The notes under the pieces are model-generated. The model saw nothing but the letters and a program-made list of their open reading frames with translations, did not search any database and was not told where the DNA came from. Of a DNA stretch of 64,000 bases, positions 8,650 through 16,432 are shown one piece after another. This DNA is from Planctomycetia bacterium. GTDB taxonomy: Bacteria > Planctomycetota > Phycisphaerae > Phycisphaerales > SM1A02. The position numbers and the translations under genes are program-made. The DNA is taken from assembly GCA_005787685.1 (NCBI GenBank), contig SYAC01000048.1, positions 1 through 64,000 of the forward strand. The letters are read 5' to 3'. How positions within the stretch are numbered: the stretch's first letter is position 1; the number at the start of each line of letters is the position of its first letter.

Positions 8650-9540
8650 TTATTTTGCGCGCGCGCTTTGTTGCGCATGATTAGACCAATCCACTTTTAC
8701 CGTGGCGCCTTCTGTTAAGTCGACCTTCATTTCAAAAGATTCCCTAGGGCCAAGCCACACGTGGAATGTGTGCGCCCCGGCGGGTAAGTAGGGCAACTTA
8801 AAGTTGCCTTTGGCGTCGGTCACCACAAAGAACGGCGTATCCACAACCACAATTTGCGCGCGCATGTGCTCGTGAATTTCACAAAACAAACTCACCGTGC
8901 CCGGTTTGTCAAACACCACGGCGTCAGGCTCCTCGCCTGCGCGGTAGCGCCCCAAATCAAATTTGCGCGCCGCGGAATAACTAAATACCGAGTGGTACAT
9001 GGGGTCCTTGTTTGGAAACGCAACCGGCGTTCCTGTTTGCACCGCCATCACGCAGGGACGAAATTGAAATCCGCGCTGATCCATGGTTGGCGCTTTCGCT
9101 ATTGGCACGGACTTGGAATCAAGCGGCGGGAAAGAACCCACCATCCACACCACGCTTGTTGGCGGATCTGGTGGATCGACAACTGTTGTGGTGCGCGCGC
9201 CATATTTTTCTTTGGTACGGGGCGCGGCTTTCAAAGGTCGCACGGGTACAACGCCTTCAAGAGTTGCCGTGCCGGCGGGCTTTGCCGCACTGACCGCGGG
9301 CTCAGTTGGCGTGCTTGTTGTCGCTGACATTGCAGTTGCTGGCGCCGTCTGCGCCGCGGATGTTTGCTCTGAAGATTGTTGATTTATTTCTTGCGATTGC
9401 GGCCGTTCTTCAACACTTGCAATTGCGCCGTTGAACAAGGTATTTGAGGAATTCGAGCCAGCCGCCACAACATTTTTTGTGGCAAATAGAAACGCCACAA
9501 TAATTCCTAGCCTGCTTATGAATAGACACTTATGAACCAC
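8650..9540 (-). CDS. exported cupredoxin-like protein with a carboxypeptidase-regulatory-like domain
   Basis: A 296-residue secreted protein, GTG start. Residues 1-27 form a signal peptide, about 28-90 a Gln/Ser/Thr/Ala-rich linker, about 95-235 a cupredoxin-like fold, and about 236-285 a beta-sandwich of the carboxypeptidase-regulatory type (TDAKGNFKLPYLPAGAHTFHVW). Type 1 copper ligands can be proposed: His183 (HSVFS), Cys220, His223 and Met226 in CEIHEHM. This matches proteins often annotated as methylamine-utilisation or plastocyanin-like. Probable role: periplasmic copper or electron-carrier protein, perhaps a sensor partner of the downstream cyclase. No Mau pathway genes are nearby, so methylamine metabolism is not supported. 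Confidence 0.8.
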   Translation of the reverse strand: MVHKCLFISRLGIIVAFLFATKNVVAAGSNSSNTLFNGAIASVEERPQSQEINQQSSEQTSAAQTAPATAMSATTSTPTEPAVSAAKPAGTATLEGVVPVRPLKAAPRTKEKYGARTTTVVDPPDPPTSVVWMVGSFPPLDSKSVPIAKAPTMDQRGFQFRPCVMAVQTGTPVAFPNKDPMYHSVFSYSAARKFDLGRYRAGEEPDAVVFDKPGTVSLFCEIHEHMRAQIVVVDTPFFVVTDAKGNFKLPYLPAGAHTFHVWLGPRESFEMKVDLTEGATVKVDWSNHAQQSARAK

Positions 9541-9631
9541 TGTGCATAAAGCCTACACAACTTTTACCTAAATAACTTGGGTTTGACACTTATGTGCTTG
9601 CATTTTGTTTTTTGTATTGGATAGTAAAAGT

Positions 9632-9650
9632 GTTGAGTGAGTCACTCAAC
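9632..9650. promoter_or_regulatory. 19-bp perfect palindrome, probable operator
   Basis: GTTGAGTGA-G-TCACTCAAC is a perfect 9-1-9 inverted repeat. The size and single-base centre are typical of operators for dimeric helix-turn-helix repressors such as TetR-family proteins. It lies about 92 bp upstream of the cupredoxin-like gene start and just after a possible plus-strand -10 element, so it could control either the cupredoxin-cyclase operon or the candidate small RNA. No regulator gene is adjacent. Confidence 0.55.
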
Positions 9651-9696
9651 CCTGGCTTGGCGATGCAACGTATTTCAAAGCATCCAACCGAGCCTG

Positions 9697-9735
9697 AAGG
9701 ATCCAGCTCGAGGTGAGCTGGATCCTTTCATTTTT
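9697..9735 (+). terminator. strong intrinsic terminator, plus strand
   Basis: A 13-bp perfect stem (9697-9709 with 9715-9727), 5-nt loop, then TCATTTTTATT. The T-rich side is on the plus strand, so it ends a plus-strand transcript. It may also stabilise the 3' end of the minus-strand gene whose TAA is at 9736-9734, but on that side no T-tract follows the stem. Confidence 0.8.
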
Positions 9736-10342
9736 ATTCTGCCTCTTTCATTTCGCCACCTTCTGGTTTGGGCAAGAAGCGATCTCGATCAACTTTCTTA
9801 GGGCTTTCAGTTGCATTTCCTTCATCGTGCGCCCGCGCCGCGCCACCAAGCAAATCAATGAATTCACTCACGCCTTCGGTTGGTGGCAAATCACGTACGG
9901 GCTCTGTCAAGATTTCGTGAAACAGCCTGGAATACAATTCACGATCACTCAAACCGTTCGTATGCAAAAGGAACACGCCCAAGTCCCCAAGCGACTCCAC
10001 CACCTCCCACAATTTCTCATGCAACTCGCGCTCATCAAGATCATCAGGCGCCGGTACAGCAAGGCCCAAATCAGTGAGTTGTTTCATGTTGCTGGTCATG
10101 GGCGCGATTTCCAGGTCGTACACCAACATCCAGTAAAAGCGATCCACACAATCGCCGCGCTCCGTAGCGTCTTTTACTAATTGATCAATGGCTTGCTCGC
10201 GTTGCAATGAAACATCCGCCCGTAGTCCCCGCTTGCGTGGCCGCGCGGACGGCAATGAATGACCCCCATCTTGAGCGAGATTCCTTGCACCCTCTTGCAT
10301 TTGAACCTCCGTGCCCGAGCCTAATGACTTGATTGCGACCAT
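9734..10342 (-). CDS. conserved-looking hypothetical protein, 202 residues
   Basis: I do not recognise this protein. The start is well supported: GAAAGGAGG sits 8 nt before the ATG. Residues 1-45 are polar and basic and probably disordered. About 46-165 is a helical, acidic domain (DERELHEKLWEVVESLGDLG, then SDRELYSRLFHEIL) with no signal peptide or membrane segment. The C-terminal 35 residues are charged. It is probably cytosolic. The gene is monocistronic, between the candidate small RNA and the PEP-CTERM gene. Confidence 0.7.
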   Translation of the reverse strand: MVAIKSLGSGTEVQMQEGARNLAQDGGHSLPSARPRKRGLRADVSLQREQAIDQLVKDATERGDCVDRFYWMLVYDLEIAPMTSNMKQLTDLGLAVPAPDDLDERELHEKLWEVVESLGDLGVFLLHTNGLSDRELYSRLFHEILTEPVRDLPPTEGVSEFIDLLGGAARAHDEGNATESPKKVDRDRFLPKPEGGEMKEAE

Positions 10343-10429
10343 TTTTGGCCTCCTTTCAAAGAAGTCACACCATAAATGGATTCACAACGATAAAAACTTT
10401 TACTCCCACTTTTCCGCAACTAATTTTTG

Positions 10430-10449
10430 CGCGTGCGAAAGCGCACGCG
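10430..10449. repeat. GC-rich inverted repeat in a long intergenic region
   Basis: CGCGTGCG-AAAG-CGCACGCG forms a perfect 8-bp stem with a 4-nt loop. Neither side has a T-tract directly after the stem, so it is not a standard terminator. It lies 88 bp upstream of the minus-strand hypothetical gene and 290 bp upstream of the PEP-CTERM gene, in the 397-nt gap 10343-10739. The rest of that gap is AT-rich and I see no gene in it. Confidence 0.5.
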
Positions 10450-10739
10450 ACTGCACTTTATGACTCGCCACCTCTGGTTTCATTGAAATATGCTTGAATG
10501 CAGAACCAAGTTCATGTCATAAACTATGCCCCAGACTGAGTTTGGCGCACGCGTCGTACTAGGGTCTTATAACAATATTTCCCGCAAATGCCTCGTCGCT
10601 ATTTATGAATTAAAAATGTACTATTTTCGGACAATTTATTTGCCTCACCGATTTCTTGAGGCAAGTTAAAGGTGAAGCGCGCCCTTTAACCGCCTTTCAA
10701 ATTCCTTTCTCTTCCCTTTTCACGAACAAGGATTACACA

Positions 10740-11477
10740 ATGATCAAAGCAAGTCTATTTGTAGCAGGTTTATCCAGCGTGCTAGCGTCAACAGTTTCTG
10801 CTGGCATGATTGCGCAGTGGGACTTCCAAACAACGACAAATGGCGGAACGGCTGTTGTAGCCGCGCCACTAACACCAAAATTGTTTGTAGCCAACTTTGG
10901 ATCTGGAACTTTGTATCTGGACGGTACCAATGGTTCGAGCAATTTCTTTCAGCCAACCACTGGCGTAATTGCCACAGAAATCAACGCATTCGGTGGAACA
11001 GCCTTGAATGCGACAGGTGGAATGTCAACAGTAACAACCTCTCCATCCTCCCTTGCGATAGTTGGTGGCGCAGCGAATGTTCCATCCAATACTTACGCAG
11101 CCAACGGCAAAGCCATGGTGTTTAAATTCAGCATGTCTGGCTTGTCAAATTTGGCTATTTCCTACGCTGTGCAAAGAACCTCAACAGGTTTCACAACTCA
11201 ACAATGGGATTACAGCACTGATGGAACGACCTGGAGTTCGGCGGCAACAATCACTGGAATCCAGGCCAGCTTTGCTTCTAATGGTGTCACAACCCTCAAT
11301 GTTGTCACTTTAGACAATGCGGCAAACGCATACATGCGCGTCACCTTTACGGGTGCTACTTCCTCAACGGGTAATAACCGCATGGACAACTTCCAATTCA
11401 ATGCTGATGCAATTCCTGCCCCAGGCGCCATCGCCTTGATCGGCTTGGCTGGCTTGGTAAGCCGTCGTCGACGCTAA
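10740..11477 (+). CDS. secreted PEP-CTERM sorting-domain protein
   Basis: A 245-residue exported protein. The frame is open earlier, but the ATG at 10740, preceded by AAGGA about 8 nt upstream, gives a clean signal peptide (residues 1-21, ending Ser-Ala-Gly). The body is a Thr/Ser/Asn-rich beta-type domain. It ends with AIPAPGAIALIGLAGLVSR followed by RRR: a Pro-Ala-Pro motif, hydrophobic helix and Arg cluster, which is the PEP-CTERM/exosortase sorting signal in the form common in Phycisphaerae. It is therefore predicted to be sorted by an exosortase to the surface or matrix. The ligand or function of the body is unknown. A strong terminator follows, so it is monocistronic. Confidence 0.88.
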   Translation: MIKASLFVAGLSSVLASTVSAGMIAQWDFQTTTNGGTAVVAAPLTPKLFVANFGSGTLYLDGTNGSSNFFQPTTGVIATEINAFGGTALNATGGMSTVTTSPSSLAIVGGAANVPSNTYAANGKAMVFKFSMSGLSNLAISYAVQRTSTGFTTQQWDYSTDGTTWSSAATITGIQASFASNGVTTLNVVTLDNAANAYMRVTFTGATSSTGNNRMDNFQFNADAIPAPGAIALIGLAGLVSRRRR

Positions 11478-11520
11478 AAACAATAGTTTGCCAATATCCG
11501 CTTACTGATATGACCTAATG

Positions 11521-11556
11521 ACAACGCCGCCTTCAACGGGCGGCGTTGTTGTTTTT
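11521..11556 (+). terminator. intrinsic terminator after the PEP-CTERM gene
   Basis: Perfect 11-bp stem ACAACGCCGCC / GGCGGCGTTGT (11521-11531 with 11539-11549), 7-nt loop, followed by TGTTTTT. It is 44 nt after the stop codon. Confidence 0.92.
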
Positions 11557-11658
11557 GCCGCGCATTGCTAGAGACAATTTCATTTTGATGTGCAATGTTT
11601 GTGAAATGCCGCAAGCAAAGTTCTGAATGAAGGCGGCTCTTCGGATACCTTGGTTGCC

Positions 11659-11910
11659 ATGTCTTTTACCGTAATCGCTTTCACCTTTCTTAGCATGGGC
11701 GCCTTTGCATTTTTAATGTGGACAATGGTGCAAAGGCAGGAAAAAAACGATCCCAAATTTGAGGAGAAATTGGCCGCCGATGACCGCCGCGCCAAGGCGA
11801 ATAGGCAGGCGGCTGGCATGGAATCTTCGCAATCGTCTGGGCAAGTTGGGGCTACTTCTAAACCAGTTCAGCAGCAATTATCGCAAGAACCTCCAAAACC
11901 CACCTTGTAG
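11659..11910 (+). CDS. small single-helix membrane protein, hypothetical
   Basis: An 83-residue protein from the ATG at 11659; a TTG three codons earlier is possible. Residues 1-24 form one hydrophobic helix (FTVIAFTFLSMGAFAFLMW). A charged segment (QRQEKNDPKFEEKLAADDRR) and a Gln/Ser/Pro-rich tail follow. The architecture suggests a small inner-membrane protein with a cytoplasmic tail. No family is recognised and no strong ribosome binding site is visible, so the gene call is moderate. It ends convergently with the amidase gene. Confidence 0.5.
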   Translation: MSFTVIAFTFLSMGAFAFLMWTMVQRQEKNDPKFEEKLAADDRRAKANRQAAGMESSQSSGQVGATSKPVQQQLSQEPPKPTL

Positions 11911-11940
11911 CTTGTTTAGCAAGGTGCAATGGTTCATTGC
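11901..11940. terminator. hairpins between convergent genes
   Basis: Two adjacent inverted repeats fill the junction: CACCTTG / CAAGGTG (11901-11907 with 11920-11926, enclosing the TAG stop) and GCAATG-GTT-CATTGC (11926-11940). Neither has a T-tract. They may stop transcription from both sides, or simply reflect the junction. Confidence 0.35.
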
Positions 11941-11945
11941 GCCGC

Positions 11946-12746
11946 TTACGCCATGGTCTTGGCTTTACCATCTCGCAAAGCAAGACGCTTCATGCGCATT
12001 TGGCGCATTTCACTTTGCAAACTGCGCCCTGGGCAAGCTGTACGCGCAGTGGCCCATTCCTGATGAGTCTTTACGCGCGAGACGGACACGCCATACTTGT
12101 TCATTAAGACATTCAGAAGTTTTTCAAGCGCCGCAACTTGCTCGGGGCTTGGGCTTTGCTCGTCAAAATTGCCAAGACAGCAAACGCCCAAATTGCCTTC
12201 ATTGCACTCTTTGACATGCGCGCCCTGATACTTCAGATCGCGGCCTTCCCAAACACGACCGCCACGATCAATAACAAAGTGATAACCAATATCCCCCCAG
12301 CCCTTGCCGCGATGACCCGTTCGAATAAGTTCCACGCGCGAGGCGCTTGAGCTTTCATCTTTGGCTAAAAATGGGCTCATTCCATCATGATGCACGGTGA
12401 TGTATTTCACCGGAAGCATGGGATTGAGCAGCGCCACGGAAGGACTTCCAGACACTGGACACCAACTTTCCCGATCAAGAACGAACGCCAAATCCTTTGA
12501 TTTAGGTGTTTTCGCCTTAGTCATTGCGGACTTTGGATTAGTGGGCGCGGGTGTGGGATTTTTGAGATCGGGCCACACGGGATCGGGAATTCGTGAAGAT
12601 TTGTTGTTGGAAACACAACCCGCGGCGAACAATAAAACAAGCGACAGAAAGCCACGACGATTTTTGATCGCTGATTGAGGCGGGCAAACCTGCTCGTTGT
12701 GGGAAGCGGAATTTGCGGTCTTTAAATTGTGGTCGAGATTGCTCAT
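11946..12746 (-). CDS. lipoprotein N-acetylmuramoyl-L-alanine amidase (PGRP/amidase_2 family)
   Basis: A 266-residue envelope amidase from the ATG at 12746; the frame opens 28 codons earlier without a better start. Residues 29-44 read NRRGFLSLVLLFAAGC: a twin-arginine motif and a lipobox ending at Cys44, so it looks like a Tat-exported lipoprotein. A Pro/Lys/Thr-rich linker follows, then a PGRP-type zinc amidase domain (about 115-255) with ITVHHDG (zinc His), GYHFVIDRGGRVWEGRD, a His in VKTHQEW and the Cys ligand in TACPGR. The predicted reaction is cleavage of the bond between muramic acid and L-Ala of peptidoglycan. This fits a planctomycete that keeps peptidoglycan, or a role in recycling. 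Confidence 0.87.
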   Translation of the reverse strand: MSNLDHNLKTANSASHNEQVCPPQSAIKNRRGFLSLVLLFAAGCVSNNKSSRIPDPVWPDLKNPTPAPTNPKSAMTKAKTPKSKDLAFVLDRESWCPVSGSPSVALLNPMLPVKYITVHHDGMSPFLAKDESSSASRVELIRTGHRGKGWGDIGYHFVIDRGGRVWEGRDLKYQGAHVKECNEGNLGVCCLGNFDEQSPSPEQVAALEKLLNVLMNKYGVSVSRVKTHQEWATARTACPGRSLQSEMRQMRMKRLALRDGKAKTMA

Positions 12747-13077
12747 GCACAAGTGCCTGCTTTCAATCGGTCGAAAGTAAATAAATGCAATAGACTTTAC
12801 GCAACAAACTTGCATTCGTGGAAGTGGCATCGAAATTTTACTTCAATTCTTGCCTAAATAGAACATGTTTACGGGACAACATTTGGCGCATTCGGCTTTA
12901 TTTTTTAAAGATTTTTTGAATAAAAATCATGGGATTGCCACCAGAAAAACCGTCAAATTTCTCACCTAAATTTGGTGTTTCGCATAGAATGAAACATCAC
13001 AAAAATACGCCATTGCACGCGAACTTTTTCGCCTTGCATTCATCGTTATTTTTGCGTAAACGAAAGCCTTTTTCATC

Positions 13078-15627
13078 GTGCCCAGTATGACCAAACAAGA
13101 CCAGACCCCAACCATTTCAGATGCCTCCAACGGCTCTTACAACTCCGAATCAATTCAAGTGCTTGAGGGGCTTGACGCCATTCGCAAGCGCCCAGGCATG
13201 TATGTGGGCGGAACGGGCTTGGAAGGCTTGCACCACTTGGTGTACGAGTGTGTGGATAACGCAATCGATGAGGCCATGGCTGGCTACGCAAGCCATATCA
13301 CCGTACTGCTGAGCGTGGACGGCAGTTGCACAGTTGGCGATGACGGCCGCGGCATGCCCGTGGACCCCATGAAGCATGAGAATCCTGCCATCAATGGTCG
13401 CCCCGCAGTCGAAGTAATTTTAACGGAGGTGCACGCAGGCGGAAAGTTTGACAGCGGCGCGTACAAAGTTTCCGGCGGTCTACACGGCGTGGGTGTGAAG
13501 TGCGTGAACGCGCTGAGCGAGTGGACGGAAGTTGAAGTGTCCAAGGACAAGGCGCTTTACAAAATTACTTTTGCGCGCGGTGAATTGGCCGAAGCGCTGC
13601 ATGTGGTTGAAAAGCGCACGGGCGGCCGCACAGGTACGCGTATTTCGTTCAAGCCCGATCCAACTATTTTTCCTGACACCACATTGCGCTACGAACTTTT
13701 GCAGCATCGATTGCGCGAGTTGGCGTTTCTAAATCCAGGCGTGCACATTCGCTTGATCGACGAGCGCGTGGACGCGCAAGGTCAGCAACGCGATGAAACC
13801 TTCCACGACGGAACTGGCATTGGCGGCTATGTGAAGTTCATCAACACCAGCAAGACCACCATGAGTTCGGTCATGGTGGTGCGCCGCGAGGACGCGGAAA
13901 ATGGCATGAGCTGCGAATTAGCGCTGCAATACACCGACGGAATTCCCGAGATTTTACTGGCATTCGGCAATAATATTCCAAACCGCGACGGCGGCACGCA
14001 TGTCACGGCGTTCCGCAAATCGCTGACGACGGTCATTAACAATTATGGTCGGCGCATGGGCTTGTTCAAGGAAAAGGATTTCATTCCAACTGGTGAAGAT
14101 TTGCGCGAGGGCTTGACGGCCGTGGTCAGCGTGAAGTTGCCCAATCCAACATTCAATAATCAGACCAAGGAAAAATTATTGAATCCAGAGGTGGAAACAT
14201 TTGTCAGCGCCGCGGTGACAGAGCAACTTGGCGCGTGGCTGGAGGAGAACCCCGCCGAAGCCAAGGTGATTGTGAACCGCGCCAAGTTGGCGGCCGAGGC
14301 GCGTGAGGCGGCGCGTAAGGCGCGTGATTTAATCAAGCGCAAAGGCGCGCTTGATTCTGGCGGCATGCCACACAAGTTGTCGGATTGCTCAAGCAACGAT
14401 GTGGAGCGAACCGAACTGTTCATTGTTGAAGGCGACTCCGCAGGTGGAAGCGCCAAGGGCGGACGCGACCATGTGCTGCAAGCCATTTTACCGCTACGTG
14501 GAAAGTTGCTCAATGTGGAGAAGGCACGCCTAGACAAGGTGTTGGGCTTTGAGGAAATTCGCACGCTGATTCAAGCGCTGCAATGCGGCATTCGCGAGGA
14601 CTTTGACGCGTCCAAAATCCGCTACGGCCGCATCATCATCATGACGGACGCCGATGTCGACGGAAGTCATAGTCGCACGCTTTTGCTCACGTTTTTCTTC
14701 CGTCAAATTCCAGAGTTGGTGCGTCTAGGCAGAATTTATATCGCGCAGCCGCCGCTGTACCAAGTGGCGCGCGGCAAGAGCGTTGAATATGTGTTGAACG
14801 ACCACCGTATGAACGAGGTGCTTGTGAGTTTGGCCATGCGCAGCAACGCCGCGCTTATTCTTCGTGACAGCAAAGGCAAAGAAACCAGCCGCGTTGACGG
14901 CGAGGCGCTGCGGCGAGTGATCCGCGAGTTGACGCGCTTGGAGGAGTTGTGCCTGGTCAGTCAATATCGCGGACTGCAATTCACTCGACTACTTGAGTCA
15001 CGCGCCAAGGACCCTGAAGGCAAGAACCGATTGCCAAGTTTTATTCTTGCCTGGCGCGGTGGCGACGCGCTGTTTCACCGCGAAGCCGACGCCATGGCGG
15101 AGTTGGCGGCGCACAAATTAAAGTTGATCGAGGTTGGTGCAAGCACAGAGGGCGAGGACTTGACCAAGCTGGCAACACTTCGGCCGTTGCATGAGAACCG
15201 CGAGATTGACAAGATCTTTGAGTCCCTGCAGAAGACCGGCATGGACATGAATCACTGGGCGCTTGTGCAAGAGGAGGGCGTGACCGGCGAGCGGTTGCCA
15301 ACGCGCTACGGCTGGCTTGTGCAGAATGAAAAATCCAAAGAGACCGAAATGGTGGAAGTGGCAAATATCCCTTCAATCCTGCAGAAATTGCATGAAGTTG
15401 GCCGCCGCGGCATAGAAGTGAAGCGCTTCAAAGGTCTGGGCGAAATGGAGGCTATTCAACTGTGGGACACCACCATGGATCCAGCGCGGCGCACGCTGCT
15501 GAAGGTGTCATGGGATCAAGCCAGCAACGCCGACAATCTCTTTTCCATTCTCATGGGCGAGGATGTTGAACAACGGCGTAACTACATAGAAAAGCACGCG
15601 CTTGAAGTGAAGAACTTGGATATTTAA
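13078..15627 (+). CDS. gyrB: DNA gyrase subunit B
   Basis: An 849-residue ATPase subunit of type IIA topoisomerase. The GHKL ATPase domain shows IRKRPGMYVG, DDGRGMPV and GLHGVGVKCVNALSEW. The TOPRIM domain shows EGDSAGGSAKGGRD and the metal-binding DADVDGSH. The C-terminus has the GLGEM motif and ends near MDPARRTLLKV. The insert between TOPRIM and the C-terminal tail makes it longer than Gram-positive GyrB and similar to the long proteobacterial form. Start codons: GTG at 13078 or ATG at 13087; neither has a strong Shine-Dalgarno. No gyrA, recF or dnaN is adjacent. The 247-nt upstream gap is AT-rich with no gene. Confidence 0.96.
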   Translation: MPSMTKQDQTPTISDASNGSYNSESIQVLEGLDAIRKRPGMYVGGTGLEGLHHLVYECVDNAIDEAMAGYASHITVLLSVDGSCTVGDDGRGMPVDPMKHENPAINGRPAVEVILTEVHAGGKFDSGAYKVSGGLHGVGVKCVNALSEWTEVEVSKDKALYKITFARGELAEALHVVEKRTGGRTGTRISFKPDPTIFPDTTLRYELLQHRLRELAFLNPGVHIRLIDERVDAQGQQRDETFHDGTGIGGYVKFINTSKTTMSSVMVVRREDAENGMSCELALQYTDGIPEILLAFGNNIPNRDGGTHVTAFRKSLTTVINNYGRRMGLFKEKDFIPTGEDLREGLTAVVSVKLPNPTFNNQTKEKLLNPEVETFVSAAVTEQLGAWLEENPAEAKVIVNRAKLAAEAREAARKARDLIKRKGALDSGGMPHKLSDCSSNDVERTELFIVEGDSAGGSAKGGRDHVLQAILPLRGKLLNVEKARLDKVLGFEEIRTLIQALQCGIREDFDASKIRYGRIIIMTDADVDGSHSRTLLLTFFFRQIPELVRLGRIYIAQPPLYQVARGKSVEYVLNDHRMNEVLVSLAMRSNAALILRDSKGKETSRVDGEALRRVIRELTRLEELCLVSQYRGLQFTRLLESRAKDPEGKNRLPSFILAWRGGDALFHREADAMAELAAHKLKLIEVGASTEGEDLTKLATLRPLHENREIDKIFESLQKTGMDMNHWALVQEEGVTGERLPTRYGWLVQNEKSKETEMVEVANIPSILQKLHEVGRRGIEVKRFKGLGEMEAIQLWDTTMDPARRTLLKVSWDQASNADNLFSILMGEDVEQRRNYIEKHALEVKNLDI

Positions 15628-15651
15628 CGCACGATTATTTGGCGCTTATAT

Positions 15652-15674
15652 TTTGCGTGGGCGTTGCACGCAAA
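15652..15674. terminator. hairpin between convergent gyrB and queC
   Basis: TTTGCGTG / CACGCAAA, 8-bp perfect stem (15652-15659 with 15667-15674), 7-nt loop, with T/A-rich flanks on both sides. It is placed exactly between the two stop codons, so it is probably a bidirectional terminator. Confidence 0.55.
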
Positions 15675-15676
15675 CT

Positions 15677-16393
15677 TTACATAACTCGCGGATCAATCAC
15701 GCCGGCTTGCGTAAAACCTTTGGCGCGCAAGCGGCATGAATCGCATTGACCACATGGTTTGGCGTTTGCGCCCGGGTCGTAGCAGCTGGTTGTCAGCGCA
15801 AAGTCCACGCCAAGTTTTTTTCCTGTCAACACAATCTGCGCCTTGGTCATGCGCAGCAGCGGCGCATGCACTTGAAACCACGCCTGCCCCGCCGCCGCAG
15901 CTTGCACTCCGTCCCTTGTGGCAACATTGGCAAGGCGTTGAAATGCCTCAATAAAATCGGGGCGGCAATCTGGATAGCCGGAATAATCTAGGGCGTTGGC
16001 GCCAAACGCAATGTGACGCGCGCCCACCGATTCGGCAAAACCAAGTGCCATGGAAAGAAAAATAGTGTTGCGCGCGGGAACATAGGTCACGGGAATATCG
16101 CCAGCCGCAAGATCGCGGTCCTTGGGAACTGCAATGTCCGCGGTGAGCGCGCTGCCACCCAGAGCGCGCAAATCCACCGTGACTTGGCGATGCTCGACTG
16201 CGCCAAGCGCGCGCGAGACACGCTGGGCAAATTCCAATTCCACGCCGTGGCGCTGGCCATAATCAATAGCTAATGTGGAACATTGAAATCCATCCGCATG
16301 CAGAACCGCCAACGTGACGGCGCTATCTAGCCCGCCAGAAAGCAGCACAATAGCCTTGCGATTATCCAAATTATTGTGCGTGGCGTGGTTCAT
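15677..16393 (-). CDS. queC: 7-cyano-7-deazaguanine synthase QueC
   Basis: A 238-residue ATP-dependent enzyme converting 7-carboxy-7-deazaguanine and ammonia to preQ0, in the pathway to queuosine in tRNA. It has the PP-loop SGGLDS (19-24) and the C-terminal zinc-binding cysteines in CYDPGANAKPCGQCDSC. VTYVPARNTIFLSMALGFAE is a characteristic family block. Length is normal. No queD, queE or queF is adjacent. Confidence 0.95.
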   Translation of the reverse strand: MNHATHNNLDNRKAIVLLSGGLDSAVTLAVLHADGFQCSTLAIDYGQRHGVELEFAQRVSRALGAVEHRQVTVDLRALGGSALTADIAVPKDRDLAAGDIPVTYVPARNTIFLSMALGFAESVGARHIAFGANALDYSGYPDCRPDFIEAFQRLANVATRDGVQAAAAGQAWFQVHAPLLRMTKAQIVLTGKKLGVDFALTTSCYDPGANAKPCGQCDSCRLRAKGFTQAGVIDPRVM

Positions 16394-16432
16394 GGCGATG
16401 CGATGGCTTGAATCAGTATAACTTTCAATCTC

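Larger units (their letters stand above)
9583..9735 (+). ncRNA. candidate small RNA between divergently placed signals
   Basis: The plus strand of this gap carries a TTGACA at 9583-9588 and an alternative -35/-10 pair TTGCAT (9598-9603) and TAGTAA (9622-9627), 18 nt apart. A 19-bp perfect palindrome follows at 9632-9650, and a strong hairpin followed by T-rich sequence at 9697-9735. A transcript from about 9634 to 9735 would be about 100 nt. No plus-strand gene lies downstream: the next gene is on the minus strand, so the terminator must serve a short RNA. A 17-codon frame starts at ATG 9663 and stops inside the terminator loop, but it has no Shine-Dalgarno. The RNA is an inference from signals only. 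Confidence 0.4.

Noticed and set aside
8650-9540. Methylamine utilisation function for the cupredoxin-like gene
   Set aside because: No other mau genes are in the window; the similarity reflects the copper fold, not the pathway.
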